A stretch of DNA of 64,000 nt from Stenotrophomonas cyclobalanopsidis (lineage in GTDB: Bacteria > Pseudomonadota > Gammaproteobacteria > Xanthomonadales > Xanthomonadaceae): contig NZ_VYKI01000003.1 in NCBI RefSeq assembly GCF_008710035.1, positions 1 through 64,000 of the forward strand. Reading direction: 5' to 3'. Of this stretch, positions 44,351-53,118 are shown in pieces. Under the pieces are notes generated by a model. The model had not been told where the DNA came from, made no database searches, and worked only from the letters and a program-made list of their open reading frames with translations. Made by a program: the position numbers and the translations under genes. Each line of letters begins with the position of its first letter. Position 1 is the first letter of the stretch.

Positions 44351-45103
44351 ATGAATCCGATCGTCCGCTGGTTCCATCAACTCGGTTCGCCGCCCACGTT
44401 CGATCGTTTCGCTGCCCGCTGGTCGCGTGTGTTCTACATCGCCGCGCTGCCAGTGCTGCTGGTGGGCCTGTGGCAGGCGCTGCTGGTGGTGCCGCCGGAG
44501 GCACGCCAGCTGGACAGCTTCCGCATCCTCTACATCCACGTGCCCAGTGCCTGGATGAGCCTGTTCGTGTTCGCGCTGATGGCGCTGTATGCCGCCATCG
44601 CGCTGATCTGGCGCATCAAGATCTGCGAGATCCTGGCGATGGCCTGCGCGCCGATGGGCGCCGGCTTCACCCTCATCACCCTGCTCACCGGCAGCATCTG
44701 GGGCAAGGGCACCTGGGGCACCTGGTGGGACTGGGACCCGCGCATGACCAGCGAACTGGTCCTGCTGTTCCTCTACCTGGGCGTCATCGGCCTGTACCAC
44801 GCCATTGAGGACCGCCGCAGCGCCGCGCGCGCGGCCGGCCTGCTGGCGATCGTCGGCGTGAGCCTGCTGCCGGTCATCCGCTATTCGGTGGACTGGTGGG
44901 GCGGCCTGCACCAGCGCCAGTCGATCAGCGTCTTCGGTGACTCGGCCATCAGCAGCGCGATGATCGCGCCGCTGTGGTGGATGGTGATCGGCACCAAATT
45001 CTGGTTCGCCGGCTCTGCGCTGGCCAAGGCACGCGCCGACAACCTCGACCGCGAGGCCGGCAAGGCCTGGGTCGGCCAGCGCGTGGAGGAGACCCGGCGA
45101 TGA
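44351..45103 (+). CDS. ccmC: Heme lyase/handling protein CcmC
   Basis: A 250-residue six-helix membrane protein with the tryptophan-rich heme-binding motif [23 protein letters not shown] and flanking His residues ([14 protein letters not shown]). It loads heme onto the CcmE chaperone at the periplasmic face. It starts 43 bp after ccmB and its stop overlaps the ccmD start. Confidence 0.96.
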   Translation: MNPIVRWFHQLGSPPTFDRFAARWSRVFYIAALPVLLVGLWQALLVVPPEARQLDSFRILYIHVPSAWMSLFVFALMALYAAIALIWRIKICEILAMACAPMGAGFTLITLLTGSIWGKGTWGTWWDWDPRMTSELVLLFLYLGVIGLYHAIEDRRSAARAAGLLAIVGVSLLPVIRYSVDWWGGLHQRQSISVFGDSAISSAMIAPLWWMVIGTKFWFAGSALAKARADNLDREAGKAWVGQRVEETRR

Positions 45104-45288
45104 CCCACCTGCCCTTCGTGATCGGCGCCTATGCGGTGTTCGTGCTGGTTTTGCTGGCCGATGCCATCGGCTCGTGGCTGCGCCTGCGCGCCGCCCGCCG
45201 CCAGGCGCAGTCGCGCCAGCAGCGGCAGCAGGCGCGGCAGACCGCCCAGCAGGCCGCGCCGACCCTGTCGGCGGAGCTGGAACGATGA
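45100..45288 (+). CDS. ccmD: Heme exporter protein CcmD
   Basis: A 62-residue single-helix protein ([21 protein letters not shown] followed by a basic, Gln-rich tail), the usual form of CcmD. It stabilises the CcmABC-CcmE complex. Its ATG overlaps the ccmC stop and its stop overlaps the ccmE start (both ATGA). Confidence 0.92.
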   Translation: MTHLPFVIGAYAVFVLVLLADAIGSWLRLRAARRQAQSRQQRQQARQTAQQAAPTLSAELER

Positions 45289-45746
45289 CCCCGGTACAAC
45301 GCCGCCGCCTGGCCTGGGTGCTGCTGGCCCTGCTCGCCTCCGGCCTGGCCACCGCACTGGTGGCGATGGCACTGGAACGCAACATCGCCTACCTCTACAC
45401 CCCGTCCGAAGTGCTGCGTGGCGACGTCGATGCGCAGACCCGCTTCCGTCTTGGCGGCATGGTGGTGAAGGGCTCGTTCAACCGCCCGGTCGGTTCGCTC
45501 GATGCGCGTTTCGAGGTCACCGACGGCGACGCCCAGCTGGCCGTGCTCACCTCGCGCATCCTGCCGGACATGTTTGCCGAGGGCACCGCCGTGGTCGCCA
45601 GCGGGCGCCTGCAGGACGGCGTGTTCGTGGCCGATGAAGTGCTGGCCAAGCACGATGAGAAGTACGTGCCGAAGGAAGTGGCCGACAAGATGGGCGATGC
45701 CCATCGCAGGCACGACGTGCCGGTACCGGCCACCGAGGTGCGCTGA
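45285..45746 (+). CDS. ccmE: Cytochrome c-type biogenesis protein CcmE (heme chaperone)
   Basis: A 153-residue protein with an N-terminal membrane anchor and periplasmic OB-fold. The covalent heme-binding His123 is in [11 protein letters not shown], the conserved motif. It carries heme from CcmC to the CcmFH lyase. It is coupled to ccmD by ATGA. Confidence 0.96.
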   Translation: MTPVQRRRLAWVLLALLASGLATALVAMALERNIAYLYTPSEVLRGDVDAQTRFRLGGMVVKGSFNRPVGSLDARFEVTDGDAQLAVLTSRILPDMFAEGTAVVASGRLQDGVFVADEVLAKHDEKYVPKEVADKMGDAHRRHDVPVPATEVR

Positions 45747-47666
45747 GTGCTGCCAGAGCTGGGACAGATCCTGCTGCTGTGTGCGTTGCTGGCGTCGTTG
45801 CTGCAGGCCGGCCTGCCGCTGGTGGGCGCGCAGCGCGGCAATGCGGCGTGGATGGCAGTGGCCCGCCCGGCCGCCTTCGCCCAGCTGCTGCTGGTGGCCG
45901 GCGCGTTCGCGGTGCTGACCGCCGCCTTCGTGCAGCAGGACTTCTCGGTGCGCTACGTGGCCGAGAACTCCAATTCGCTGTTGCCGATGATCTACCGCTG
46001 TTCGGCGGTCTGGGGCGCGCACGAAGGCTCGCTGCTGATGTGGGCGCTGGTGCTGGCACTGTGGACCGGTGCCGTAGCGTTGTTCTCGCGGCACCTGCCG
46101 GCCACGGTGCAGGCGCGCGTGCTGGCGGTGATGGGCGTGGTCAGCGTCGGCTTCCTCGCCTTCCTCATCTTTACCTCCAACCCGTTCCTGCGCCTGAACC
46201 CGGCACCGCTGGAGGGCCGCGACCTCAACCCGCTGCTGCAGGACCCGGGGCTGATCATCCACCCGCCGATGCTGTACCTGGGCTACGTGGGCTTTGCGGT
46301 GCCGTTCGCCTTCGCCGTGGCCGCCCTGCTGGAAGGCCGCGTGGATGCGCGCTGGCTGCGCTGGACGCGGCCGTGGACCAACGTGGCCTGGGGCTTCCTG
46401 ACCCTGGGCATCGCGCTGGGCAGCTGGTGGGCGTACTACGAGCTGGGCTGGGGCGGCTGGTGGTTCTGGGACCCGGTGGAAAATGCCAGCTTCATGCCAT
46501 GGCTGGTCGGCGCCGCGCTGATCCACTCGCAGGCCGTCACTGAAAAGCGCGGCACTTTCGGCAGCTGGACCCTGCTGCTGGCCATCGCCGCCTTCGCGCT
46601 GTCCCTGCTTGGCACCTTCCTGGTGCGCTCGGGCGTTCTGACCAGCGTGCACTCGTTCGCCGCCGATCCCTCGCGCGGCCTGTTCATCCTCGTCTTCCTC
46701 TCGCTGCTGGTCGGCGGCAGCCTGTTGCTGTACGTGCTGCGAGCCAGCGGCCTCAGCGTGGACGCTGGTGATCCGCGCCGCGGCTTCACCGCCACCTCGC
46801 GCGAAACCCTGCTGCTGGCCAACAACCTGCTGCTGGCCACGGCCTGTGCGATGGTGCTGCTGGGCACGCTGTACCCGCTGCTGGCCGACGCGCTGTCGCT
46901 GGGCAAGATCTCGGTCGGCCCGCCATACTTCGGCAGCCTGTTCCTGCTGCTGATGGCACCGATGGTGCTGCTGCTGCCGTTCGGCCCGCTGGTGAAGTGG
47001 CAGCGCGACCAGCCATCGCGTGCATTCGCGCTGCTTGCCCCGTGGTTGGGGCTGGCCGTGCTGCTGGGGGCGCTGGCCTGGTGGCAGGCACCGCAGAACG
47101 GCTGGAAAGCCGGTCTCGGCGTGGCCGCCGCCGCCTGGGTCGGGCTGGGTACCGCGCGCTTCGTCTGGCAGCGCCTGCGCGGCAATGGCCGCTTCACGGC
47201 CGAGATGCTCGGCATGATCGTCGCCCACGCCGGCATCGCGGTCTTCCTGGCCGGCGCGCTGCTGGTGGAAGCGCTGAACGTGCAGCGCGAAGTCGCGCTG
47301 GCGCCGGGCCAGCAGGTGGTGGTCGGCCGCCATGAAGTGCGCTTCGAAGGCGTCGACCATCGCGAAGGGCCCAACTTCACCGCTGATCGTGGCCATCTGC
47401 GTGTATTCCGCGACGGCCGCGAGCTCGCCCTGCTGCACCCGGAAAAACGCCAGTACGCCAGCGGTGGCCAGGTGATGACCGAAGCCGGCATCGATGCACG
47501 CCTGAGCGGTGATGTCTACGTGGCATTGGGCGAGCCGCTGGGCAACAATGCATGGGCGGTACGGGTCCACATCAAGCCGTTCGTGCGCTGGATCTGGCTG
47601 GGCGCGCTGCTGATGGCCCTGGGCGGATTCATCACCGCCGCCGACCGCCGTTTCCGCCGTCCGTAG
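45747..47666 (+). CDS. ccmF: Cytochrome c heme lyase subunit CcmF
   Basis: A 639-residue membrane protein with about 13-15 helices and the WWD motif WGGWWFWDPVENASFMPWLVGAALIHSQ, together with HEGSLLMWALVLALW, KRGTFGSWTLLLAI and the conserved His residues. It is the core of the lyase that attaches heme to apocytochrome c. The GTG start (45747) directly follows the ccmE stop (TGAGTG). Confidence 0.96.
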   Translation: MLPELGQILLLCALLASLLQAGLPLVGAQRGNAAWMAVARPAAFAQLLLVAGAFAVLTAAFVQQDFSVRYVAENSNSLLPMIYRCSAVWGAHEGSLLMWALVLALWTGAVALFSRHLPATVQARVLAVMGVVSVGFLAFLIFTSNPFLRLNPAPLEGRDLNPLLQDPGLIIHPPMLYLGYVGFAVPFAFAVAALLEGRVDARWLRWTRPWTNVAWGFLTLGIALGSWWAYYELGWGGWWFWDPVENASFMPWLVGAALIHSQAVTEKRGTFGSWTLLLAIAAFALSLLGTFLVRSGVLTSVHSFAADPSRGLFILVFLSLLVGGSLLLYVLRASGLSVDAGDPRRGFTATSRETLLLANNLLLATACAMVLLGTLYPLLADALSLGKISVGPPYFGSLFLLLMAPMVLLLPFGPLVKWQRDQPSRAFALLAPWLGLAVLLGALAWWQAPQNGWKAGLGVAAAAWVGLGTARFVWQRLRGNGRFTAEMLGMIVAHAGIAVFLAGALLVEALNVQREVALAPGQQVVVGRHEVRFEGVDHREGPNFTADRGHLRVFRDGRELALLHPEKRQYASGGQVMTEAGIDARLSGDVYVALGEPLGNNAWAVRVHIKPFVRWIWLGALLMALGGFITAADRRFRRP

Positions 47667-47674
47667 GAGTTTCC

Positions 47675-48292
47675 ATGTCCGAGTCCCCCGCCCCGCGTCC
47701 TTCCCGCCCGCTGCCGCCGGTAGCCATCGTGATCGGCGTGCTGTTCTTCTTCGGCCTGCTGGGGCTGATGATCTACGGAGTGATGAAATCGGGCGACCCG
47801 CAGCGCGACGTGCTGCCGTCGGCGCTGATCGACAAACCGGCACCGGCCTTCGCCCTGCCGGTGCTGCACGACCCCAGCATGACCGTGCGCAGCGAAGAGC
47901 TGCGCGGCGCGCCCTACCTGCTGAACGTGTGGGGCAGCTGGTGCGCGGCCTGTCGTGAGGAACACCCGGTGCTGACCCGCTTCGCCGAAAGCAAGCGCGT
48001 GCGCGTGATCGGCTACAACTGGAAGGATGAACCGACCGACGCCCTGCACTGGCTGGAAACGCTGGGCAACCCGTTCATGGTCGTGCTGAGCGATGTTGAA
48101 GGCCGCACCGCCATCGACTGGGGCGTGACCGCCGCGCCGGAAACCTTCCTGGTCGACGGCAGTGGCATCGTGCGCTGGAAGTACAGCGGCGCGATGACCC
48201 AGCAGGTGGTGGACGAAAAGCTGATCCCGGCGCTGCAGAAGATCGAGAAGGCCCAGGGCAATGCCGATGCCGGCCTGCACGGCAATCCATAA
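47675..48292 (+). CDS. ccmG: Thiol:disulfide interchange protein CcmG/DsbE
   Basis: A 205-residue membrane-anchored periplasmic thioredoxin-like protein. The active site WCAAC has Cys90 and Cys93; the cis-Pro region is AAPETFLVDG and the conserved GVIGYNWKDE-like segment is VRVIGYNWKDE. It keeps the CXXCH cysteines of apocytochrome c reduced. It starts 8 bp after ccmF and overlaps ccmH by 32 bp. Confidence 0.95.
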   Translation: MSESPAPRPSRPLPPVAIVIGVLFFFGLLGLMIYGVMKSGDPQRDVLPSALIDKPAPAFALPVLHDPSMTVRSEELRGAPYLLNVWGSWCAACREEHPVLTRFAESKRVRVIGYNWKDEPTDALHWLETLGNPFMVVLSDVEGRTAIDWGVTAAPETFLVDGSGIVRWKYSGAMTQQVVDEKLIPALQKIEKAQGNADAGLHGNP

Positions 48293-48746
48293 GCGCGGCC
48301 GCGGGCTGCTGCTTGCGCTGCTGATGGCCGCAGCGCTGCCGGCACTGGCCCAGCAGCCGCTGCACGACCCGCGCCCTCTGGCGTTCCGCGACGCGGCTGA
48401 AGAAGCCCGATTCCACGACCTGGCCGCGCAGCTGCGCTGCGTGCAGTGCCAGAACCAGTCGCTGGCCGATTCCAACGCACAGATCGCCCAGGACCTGCGC
48501 CGCGAGGTGCTGCAGCTGATGCAGCAGGGCCACGACGACGCGCAGATCAAGCAGTTCCTGGTGGCACGCTACGGCGAGTTCGTGCTGTACCAGCCGCCCC
48601 TGCAGCCGGGTACCTGGCTGCTGTGGGGCGGCCCGCTGCTGCTGCTCGGCGCCGGTGGCGTGGTGGTGCTGGGCATCGTCCGCCGCCGTGGCCGCAACGT
48701 GGCGCCGGCACCGGCCTGCAACGCCGATGAAGGAGATGGCTGGTGA
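48261..48746 (+). CDS. ccmH: Cytochrome c-type biogenesis protein CcmH
   Basis: A 161-residue protein with signal peptide, the redox motif LRCVQCQNQSLADSNA (Cys60, Cys63), and a C-terminal membrane helix. It is the short CcmH form; the TPR part is encoded separately as ccmI next door. The start at 48261 lies inside the end of ccmG; a second in-frame ATG at 48267 is equally possible. Confidence 0.94.
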   Translation: MPMPACTAIHKRGRGLLLALLMAAALPALAQQPLHDPRPLAFRDAAEEARFHDLAAQLRCVQCQNQSLADSNAQIAQDLRREVLQLMQQGHDDAQIKQFLVARYGEFVLYQPPLQPGTWLLWGGPLLLLGAGGVVVLGIVRRRGRNVAPAPACNADEGDGW

Positions 48747-49732
48747 GCAACGCATTGCCGGTGTTGGCTGGTCTGGTGGCTGCGCTGATGGCCGCACTGG
48801 TGCTGTGGCCGCTGCGCCAGCAGGGCCGTCGCGGTTTCATGCTGGGCGTGCTGGCACTGGGCGTGGTCGGCGCCTGCCTGTACGTGCTGGTGGGCGATCC
48901 GCGCGCCGCACGCATGCAGCCAACACCGTCGGTGGCCACCCTGCGTGATGGCGTGAGCGCCCTGCAGCAGGCACTTGAGCGCGATCCGCAGCGTGCCGAT
49001 GGCTGGGCGCTGCTCGGCCGTTCGCAGAGTGAGCTGGGCAACACCGCTGCAGCGGCCGAGGCCTTCGCCCGCGCCGTGGCCCTCGCCCCGGATGATGCCG
49101 GCGTGCTGGTGGAAGCCGCGCAGGCACGCGCGCAGGCCGATGCCGGCAAACAGTTCGATGACACCGCGATGGACTGGCTGCAGCAGGCCCGTCGCCTGGC
49201 CCCCGATGCCGAACGCGCCAGCTGGCTGCTCGGCATCGCCCTGCGCCAACGCGGCCGCGATGCCGAGGCGGCCGATGTCTGGAGCAGCCTGCTGCCGCGC
49301 GTGGAGCCCGGTGCCGCGCAGGCGCTGCAGGCGCAGATCGCCATCGCCCGCGAGGCCGCTGGCCGGGCAGCAGACGCACCTGCGGTAGAATCGCCCGCCC
49401 TGCTGCAGGTCCGCGTGCAGCTGCCCAACGCGGTGAAGCACGGCGACTGGCCGGCGACCACCCAGGTCTTTGTACTCGCGCGCGCCGTCGGCGGCCCGCC
49501 GATGCCGGTGGCCGCACGCAGGCTGCCGCTGGCCGGTTTCCCGGCGAGGGTCGGCCTCGGTGACGGCGACAGCCCGATGCCGACTGCGCCGCTGTCCGCG
49601 CATGCCGACGTGGAGGTGCTGGCGCGCATTTCGCGCAGTGGCAGCGCCAACCGCAGCGAAGGCGACCTGCAGAGCGAGGTGGTGCGGGTGACATTGCCGC
49701 ATGACGGCGTGGTGGAGCTGCGGTTCCCTTGA
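48743..49732 (+). CDS. ccmI: Cytochrome c-type biogenesis protein CcmI (TPR domain)
   Basis: A 329-residue protein with two N-terminal membrane helices and a TPR region (about 68-215: ALQQALERDPQRADGWALLGRSQSELGNTAAAAEAFARAVAL…). A C-terminal periplasmic beta-domain follows (LLQVRVQLPNAVK, TTQVFVLARAVGGPPMPVAARRLPLAGFP). It presents apocytochrome c to the lyase. The GTG at 48743 overlaps the ccmH stop by 4 bp; it ends the operon, followed by SMAG elements. Confidence 0.93.
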   Translation: MSNALPVLAGLVAALMAALVLWPLRQQGRRGFMLGVLALGVVGACLYVLVGDPRAARMQPTPSVATLRDGVSALQQALERDPQRADGWALLGRSQSELGNTAAAAEAFARAVALAPDDAGVLVEAAQARAQADAGKQFDDTAMDWLQQARRLAPDAERASWLLGIALRQRGRDAEAADVWSSLLPRVEPGAAQALQAQIAIAREAAGRAADAPAVESPALLQVRVQLPNAVKHGDWPATTQVFVLARAVGGPPMPVAARRLPLAGFPARVGLGDGDSPMPTAPLSAHADVEVLARISRSGSANRSEGDLQSEVVRVTLPHDGVVELRFP

Positions 49733-49737
49733 CCTGC

Positions 49738-49786
49738 AGCCGAGCATGGGCTCGGCTCTACAGTAGATCCACGCCATGCGTGGATA
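49738..49786. repeat. Two SMAG palindromes after ccmI
   Basis: Inverted element 49738-49761 (ends CTCGGCTCTAC) and direct element 49763-49786 (GTAGATCCACGCCATGCGTG then GATA). They belong to two different subclasses in tail-to-head arrangement, and probably act as a transcript 3' end for the ccm operon. Confidence 0.75.
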
Positions 49787-49847
49787 CCGGCCCCAATGGA
49801 AACCAGCGTGTCGCCTGCTGCACAGGCGGCCCCGCTAGAATGCCCGC

Positions 49848-50960
49848 ATGACCGAATTCATCCCGCCCGGCACCCGCTTCCATGCCCTGCCCTCGCCGTT
49901 CCCGTTCAAGCGCGGTGGCGCCCTGCACGGAGCACGCGTGGCCTACGAGACCTGGGGCACGCTGGCCGCCGATGGCCGCAACGCGATCCTGATCGTCACC
50001 GGCCTGTCGCCGGACGCACATGCCGCCGCCAACGCCGACAACCCGGCCCCGGGCTGGTGGGAAGCGATGGTCGGCGCGGGCAAGCCGATCGACACCGACC
50101 GCTGGTTCGTGGTCTGCGTCAATTCGCTGGGCAGCTGCAAGGGCTCGACCGGCCCGGCCTCGCTGAACCCGGCCACCGGCGAGCTCTATCGCCTCGACTT
50201 CCCGGAACTGTCGGTGGAAGACGGTGCACGCGCGGCCATCGAGGTCGTGCATGCGCTGGGCATCGAACAGCTGGCCTGCGTGGTCGGCAATTCGATGGGC
50301 GGCATGACGGCGCTGGCAGTGCTGATGCTGCAGCCGGGCATCGCCCGCAGTCACATCAACATTTCCGGCAGCGCGCAGGCATTGCCGTTCTCCATCGCCA
50401 TCCGCTCGCTGCAGCGCGAAGCCATCCGCCTCGACCCCAAGTGGAATGGCGGGCGCTACACCGAAACCGACTATCCGGAATCGGGCATGCGCATGGCACG
50501 CAAGCTGGGCGTGATCACCTACCGCTCCGCGCTGGAATGGGATGGCCGCTTCGGACGTGTGCGACTGGATTCGGACCAGACCGATGATGATCCGTTCGGG
50601 CTGGAATTCCAGGTGGAAAGCTACCTCGAAGGGCATGCACGGCGCTTCGTGCGCTTCTTCGATCCGAACTGCTACCTGTACCTGAGCCGTTCGATGGACT
50701 GGTTCGACCTGGCCGAGTATGCCGACGGTGACGTGCTGGCCGGGCTGGCGAAGATCCGTATTGAAAAGGCGCTGGCCATCGGCGCCAACACCGACATCCT
50801 GTTCCCGGTGCAGCAGCAGCAACAGGTCGCCGACGGTCTGCGTGCCGGCGGTGCCGATGCGCAGTTCATCGGCCTGGACTCACCGCAGGGCCACGACGCA
50901 TTCCTCGTCGATTTCGATCGCTTCGGCCCGGCCGTGCGCGGCTTTCTCGACGGGCTCTAA
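49848..50960 (+). CDS. MetX-family acyltransferase, probable serine O-succinyltransferase
   Basis: A 370-residue alpha/beta-hydrolase with catalytic triad Ser149 (VVGNSMGGM), Asp316 (NTDILFPVQQQQ) and His349 (PQGHDAF). The segment NSLGSCKGSTGPASLNP corresponds to the MetX oxyanion/substrate loop. Classical MetX acetylates homoserine; in Xanthomonadales, work on MetX specificity reassigned these proteins as L-serine O-succinyltransferases that feed cysteine synthesis. The lineage makes that more likely here, but I cannot verify the discriminating residues. It is followed directly by a DUF1294 gene. Confidence 0.88.
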   Translation: MTEFIPPGTRFHALPSPFPFKRGGALHGARVAYETWGTLAADGRNAILIVTGLSPDAHAAANADNPAPGWWEAMVGAGKPIDTDRWFVVCVNSLGSCKGSTGPASLNPATGELYRLDFPELSVEDGARAAIEVVHALGIEQLACVVGNSMGGMTALAVLMLQPGIARSHINISGSAQALPFSIAIRSLQREAIRLDPKWNGGRYTETDYPESGMRMARKLGVITYRSALEWDGRFGRVRLDSDQTDDDPFGLEFQVESYLEGHARRFVRFFDPNCYLYLSRSMDWFDLAEYADGDVLAGLAKIRIEKALAIGANTDILFPVQQQQQVADGLRAGGADAQFIGLDSPQGHDAFLVDFDRFGPAVRGFLDGL

Positions 50961-51305
50961 GTGTCCTGGCGGCGCAACCTGGCGCTTGCCGCGTTCGGCG
51001 CGCTCATCGCGCTGACGGTCAGCGGCGTGCTGCCGCTGTGGCTGGGTGGCTGGTGCCTGCTCGCCAGTGCGCTGTCGTTCGGGCTGTACGGGCATGACAA
51101 GCGGGCGGCACAGCGCAGGCAGTGGCGCATTCCCGAACGTACGCTGCAGCTGCTGGCCTTTGCCGGTGGCTGGCCGGGCGCGCTGCTGGGCCAGGCGCTG
51201 TTCCGGCACAAGCACCGCAAGGCGGAATTCCAGTGGGTGTTCTGGCTGTGCGTGCTGGCCAACGTGGCGTCGATCGCGGTGATGCTGCGCGAGTTTTCGC
51301 GATAA
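50961..51305 (+). CDS. DUF1294 small membrane protein
   Basis: A 114-residue protein with three to four hydrophobic segments and the family core: LSFGLYGHDKRAAQRRQWRIPERTLQLLAFAGGWPGALLGQALFRHKHRK. The GTG at 50961 directly follows the acyltransferase stop, so both are co-transcribed. Function of DUF1294 proteins is unknown. Confidence 0.85.
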   Translation: MSWRRNLALAAFGALIALTVSGVLPLWLGGWCLLASALSFGLYGHDKRAAQRRQWRIPERTLQLLAFAGGWPGALLGQALFRHKHRKAEFQWVFWLCVLANVASIAVMLREFSR

Positions 51306-51329
51306 CCAACCGCCGTGGGCACGACACCT

Positions 51330-51415
51330 GTAGAGCCGAGCCCATGCTCGGCTCCGTGCACAAAGGCAGCCGAGCATGGGCTCGGCGCTACAGGTGATCC
51401 ACGTCATGCGTGGAT
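51330..51415. repeat. Three SMAG palindromes between DUF1294 gene and cydC
   Basis: Direct 51330-51353 (GTAGAGCCGAGCCCATGCTC then GGCT), inverted 51368-51391 (ends CTCGGCGCTAC), and a GTGA variant 51394-51415 of the ATCCACG subclass. They lie between convergent genes. Confidence 0.75.
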
Positions 51416-51444
51416 GGACCGGCCAATGGCCGGCACCACCGCGA

Positions 51445-53118
51445 TCAGGTTTCCCGCTCCAACACGCCGTCACGCAACCGGTACTGCGCATCGACCACGC
51501 CGTCCGGCAGGTCGTCGTGGGTGATCATCAACAGGCTGCGTCCCTCCAGCAACCCAGCCAGATCCTGCAGCAGCGCATGCGCGGTATCCACGTCCAGGCC
51601 TTCGGTCGGTTCGTCCAGCAGCAGGATCGGTGCGTTGCGAAGCAGCGCGCGCGCCAAGGCCAACCGCCTTGCCTGGCCGGCCGACATCGTCGCGCCGTTC
51701 TCGCCCACCCAGGTCTGCAGGCCGCCGTTGCGCTCGGCCCACTCACCCAGGCGCACGCGGCGCAGCACTGCCCACAGCGCTTCATCGCTGGCGTCCGGAT
51801 CACCCAGCCGCAGGTTCTCGGCCACCGTGCCGGCGAATACCGGCGCGTTCTGCGGCAGCCATGCCAGCTGCCGGTGCCAGTCTTCCTGGGCGAAGTCGCG
51901 CAGGTCACGACCACCATAACTCACTCGTCCCTGCTGCGGATCCCACAGGCGCAGCAGCAGGCTCGACAGCGTGGTCTTGCCACTGCCGCTGTCGCCGCGG
52001 ATGGCGATGCGCTCACCCGGCGCCAGGCTCAGCTGCAGGCCGGCCAGTACCGGCCGCGCTGCGCCCGGCCAACGGAAATGCACGTTTTCCCACTGCACGG
52101 CCGCGGCGCTGGACACTGCCTGCGGCGCTGCCGGATCCTCCACCGTCGGCGTCTGCTCGACGATGGACTGCAGGCGATCCGCGGCGATGCGGCCGGACTG
52201 CAGCGACTGCCAGGCCAGGCCCATGCCCGCCCACAACTCGATCATCGCCACGGTCAGGAACACCAGGCCGGCGGCCATTTCCGCGGGAATGCGCTGCTGT
52301 TCGGCGGCCTGCAGGGCCAGCGCCAGCATCGCCACCAGACCCAGCCCGGCCACCAGGCCGTGCAGGGTCGAGGCGGCGATCAGCCGCCAGCGTCGACGCC
52401 GGTCGCGCGAGGCCAGCTGCTTGGCTGCCACCCGCACCTTCAGCTGCCACGCGGCGTCGGCATGCAGCGCGGCCAGGTCGCCCGCACCCTCCAAGCCTTC
52501 GAATGCAGCCGTCCGCAGCGCAGCGCGATGCGCGGCACGATCGGCTTCTTCATTGTCATGCCCACGCACGCCCAGCCACGGCACGCCGAAGCCGATCAGC
52601 AGCGCCAGCACGGCCAGCAACACGGCGGCCGAGGGCAGGATCATCGCCGCCGCGCCCATCGCCACCAGCGACAGCGCACCCAGCGCCACCAGCGGCCCGA
52701 TGGCGCGCACCAGCAGGCCGTCGACCTCACCGATGTCGCCCAGCAGACGCGCCAGCAGGTCGCCGGTGCGCGTGACCCCCAGCCGCGCTGGTGCCAGCGG
52801 CAGCGCGCGCCGGAAGAACCACACGCGCAGGTCGCGGGCGATGCGCAGGGTGGCATCGTGGCCGACCAGCTTTTCGAAATAGCGCGACACGATGCGCGCC
52901 ATGGTCAGCCCGCGGATGCCGGCCGAAGGCGAGAAGAAGTTGAAACCCTGCGCCAGCCCTGCCGCACCGGCCAACGCGGCGGCGGTGAGGAAACCACCGG
53001 ACAGGCCCAGCAGCGCGGTGCCGGCCAGCATGGTGATCCACAGCAGCAGCACCGTCAGCAGCAGGCGCGGCCGGTGGCGCAGGAACACCGCACGCAGCGA
53101 ATCGGTCGAACGGCTCAT
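51445..53118 (-). CDS. cydC: Cytochrome bd assembly ABC transporter subunit CydC
   Basis: A 557-residue half-transporter: membrane domain (about 1-320) and nucleotide-binding domain with GDSGSGKTTL, LPQNAPVFAGTVAENLRLG, MSAGQARRLALARALL and ILLLDEPTEGLD. CydDC exports cysteine/glutathione or handles heme/thiols needed to assemble cytochrome bd. The start at 53118 overlaps the cydD stop (ATGA). Confidence 0.94.
   Translation of the reverse strand: MSRSTDSLRAVFLRHRPRLLLTVLLLWITMLAGTALLGLSGGFLTAAALAGAAGLAQGFNFFSPSAGIRGLTMARIVSRYFEKLVGHDATLRIARDLRVWFFRRALPLAPARLGVTRTGDLLARLLGDIGEVDGLLVRAIGPLVALGALSLVAMGAAAMILPSAAVLLAVLALLIGFGVPWLGVRGHDNEEADRAAHRAALRTAAFEGLEGAGDLAALHADAAWQLKVRVAAKQLASRDRRRRWRLIAASTLHGLVAGLGLVAMLALALQAAEQQRIPAEMAAGLVFLTVAMIELWAGMGLAWQSLQSGRIAADRLQSIVEQTPTVEDPAAPQAVSSAAAVQWENVHFRWPGAARPVLAGLQLSLAPGERIAIRGDSGSGKTTLSSLLLRLWDPQQGRVSYGGRDLRDFAQEDWHRQLAWLPQNAPVFAGTVAENLRLGDPDASDEALWAVLRRVRLGEWAERNGGLQTWVGENGATMSAGQARRLALARALLRNAPILLLDEPTEGLDVDTAHALLQDLAGLLEGRSLLMITHDDLPDGVVDAQYRLRDGVLERET

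Noticed and set aside
45129-47843. 904-codon antisense frame opposite ccmDEFG
   Set aside because: Runs against a complete, motif-verified ccm operon and is rich in Gln/Arg/His as expected of a shadow frame.
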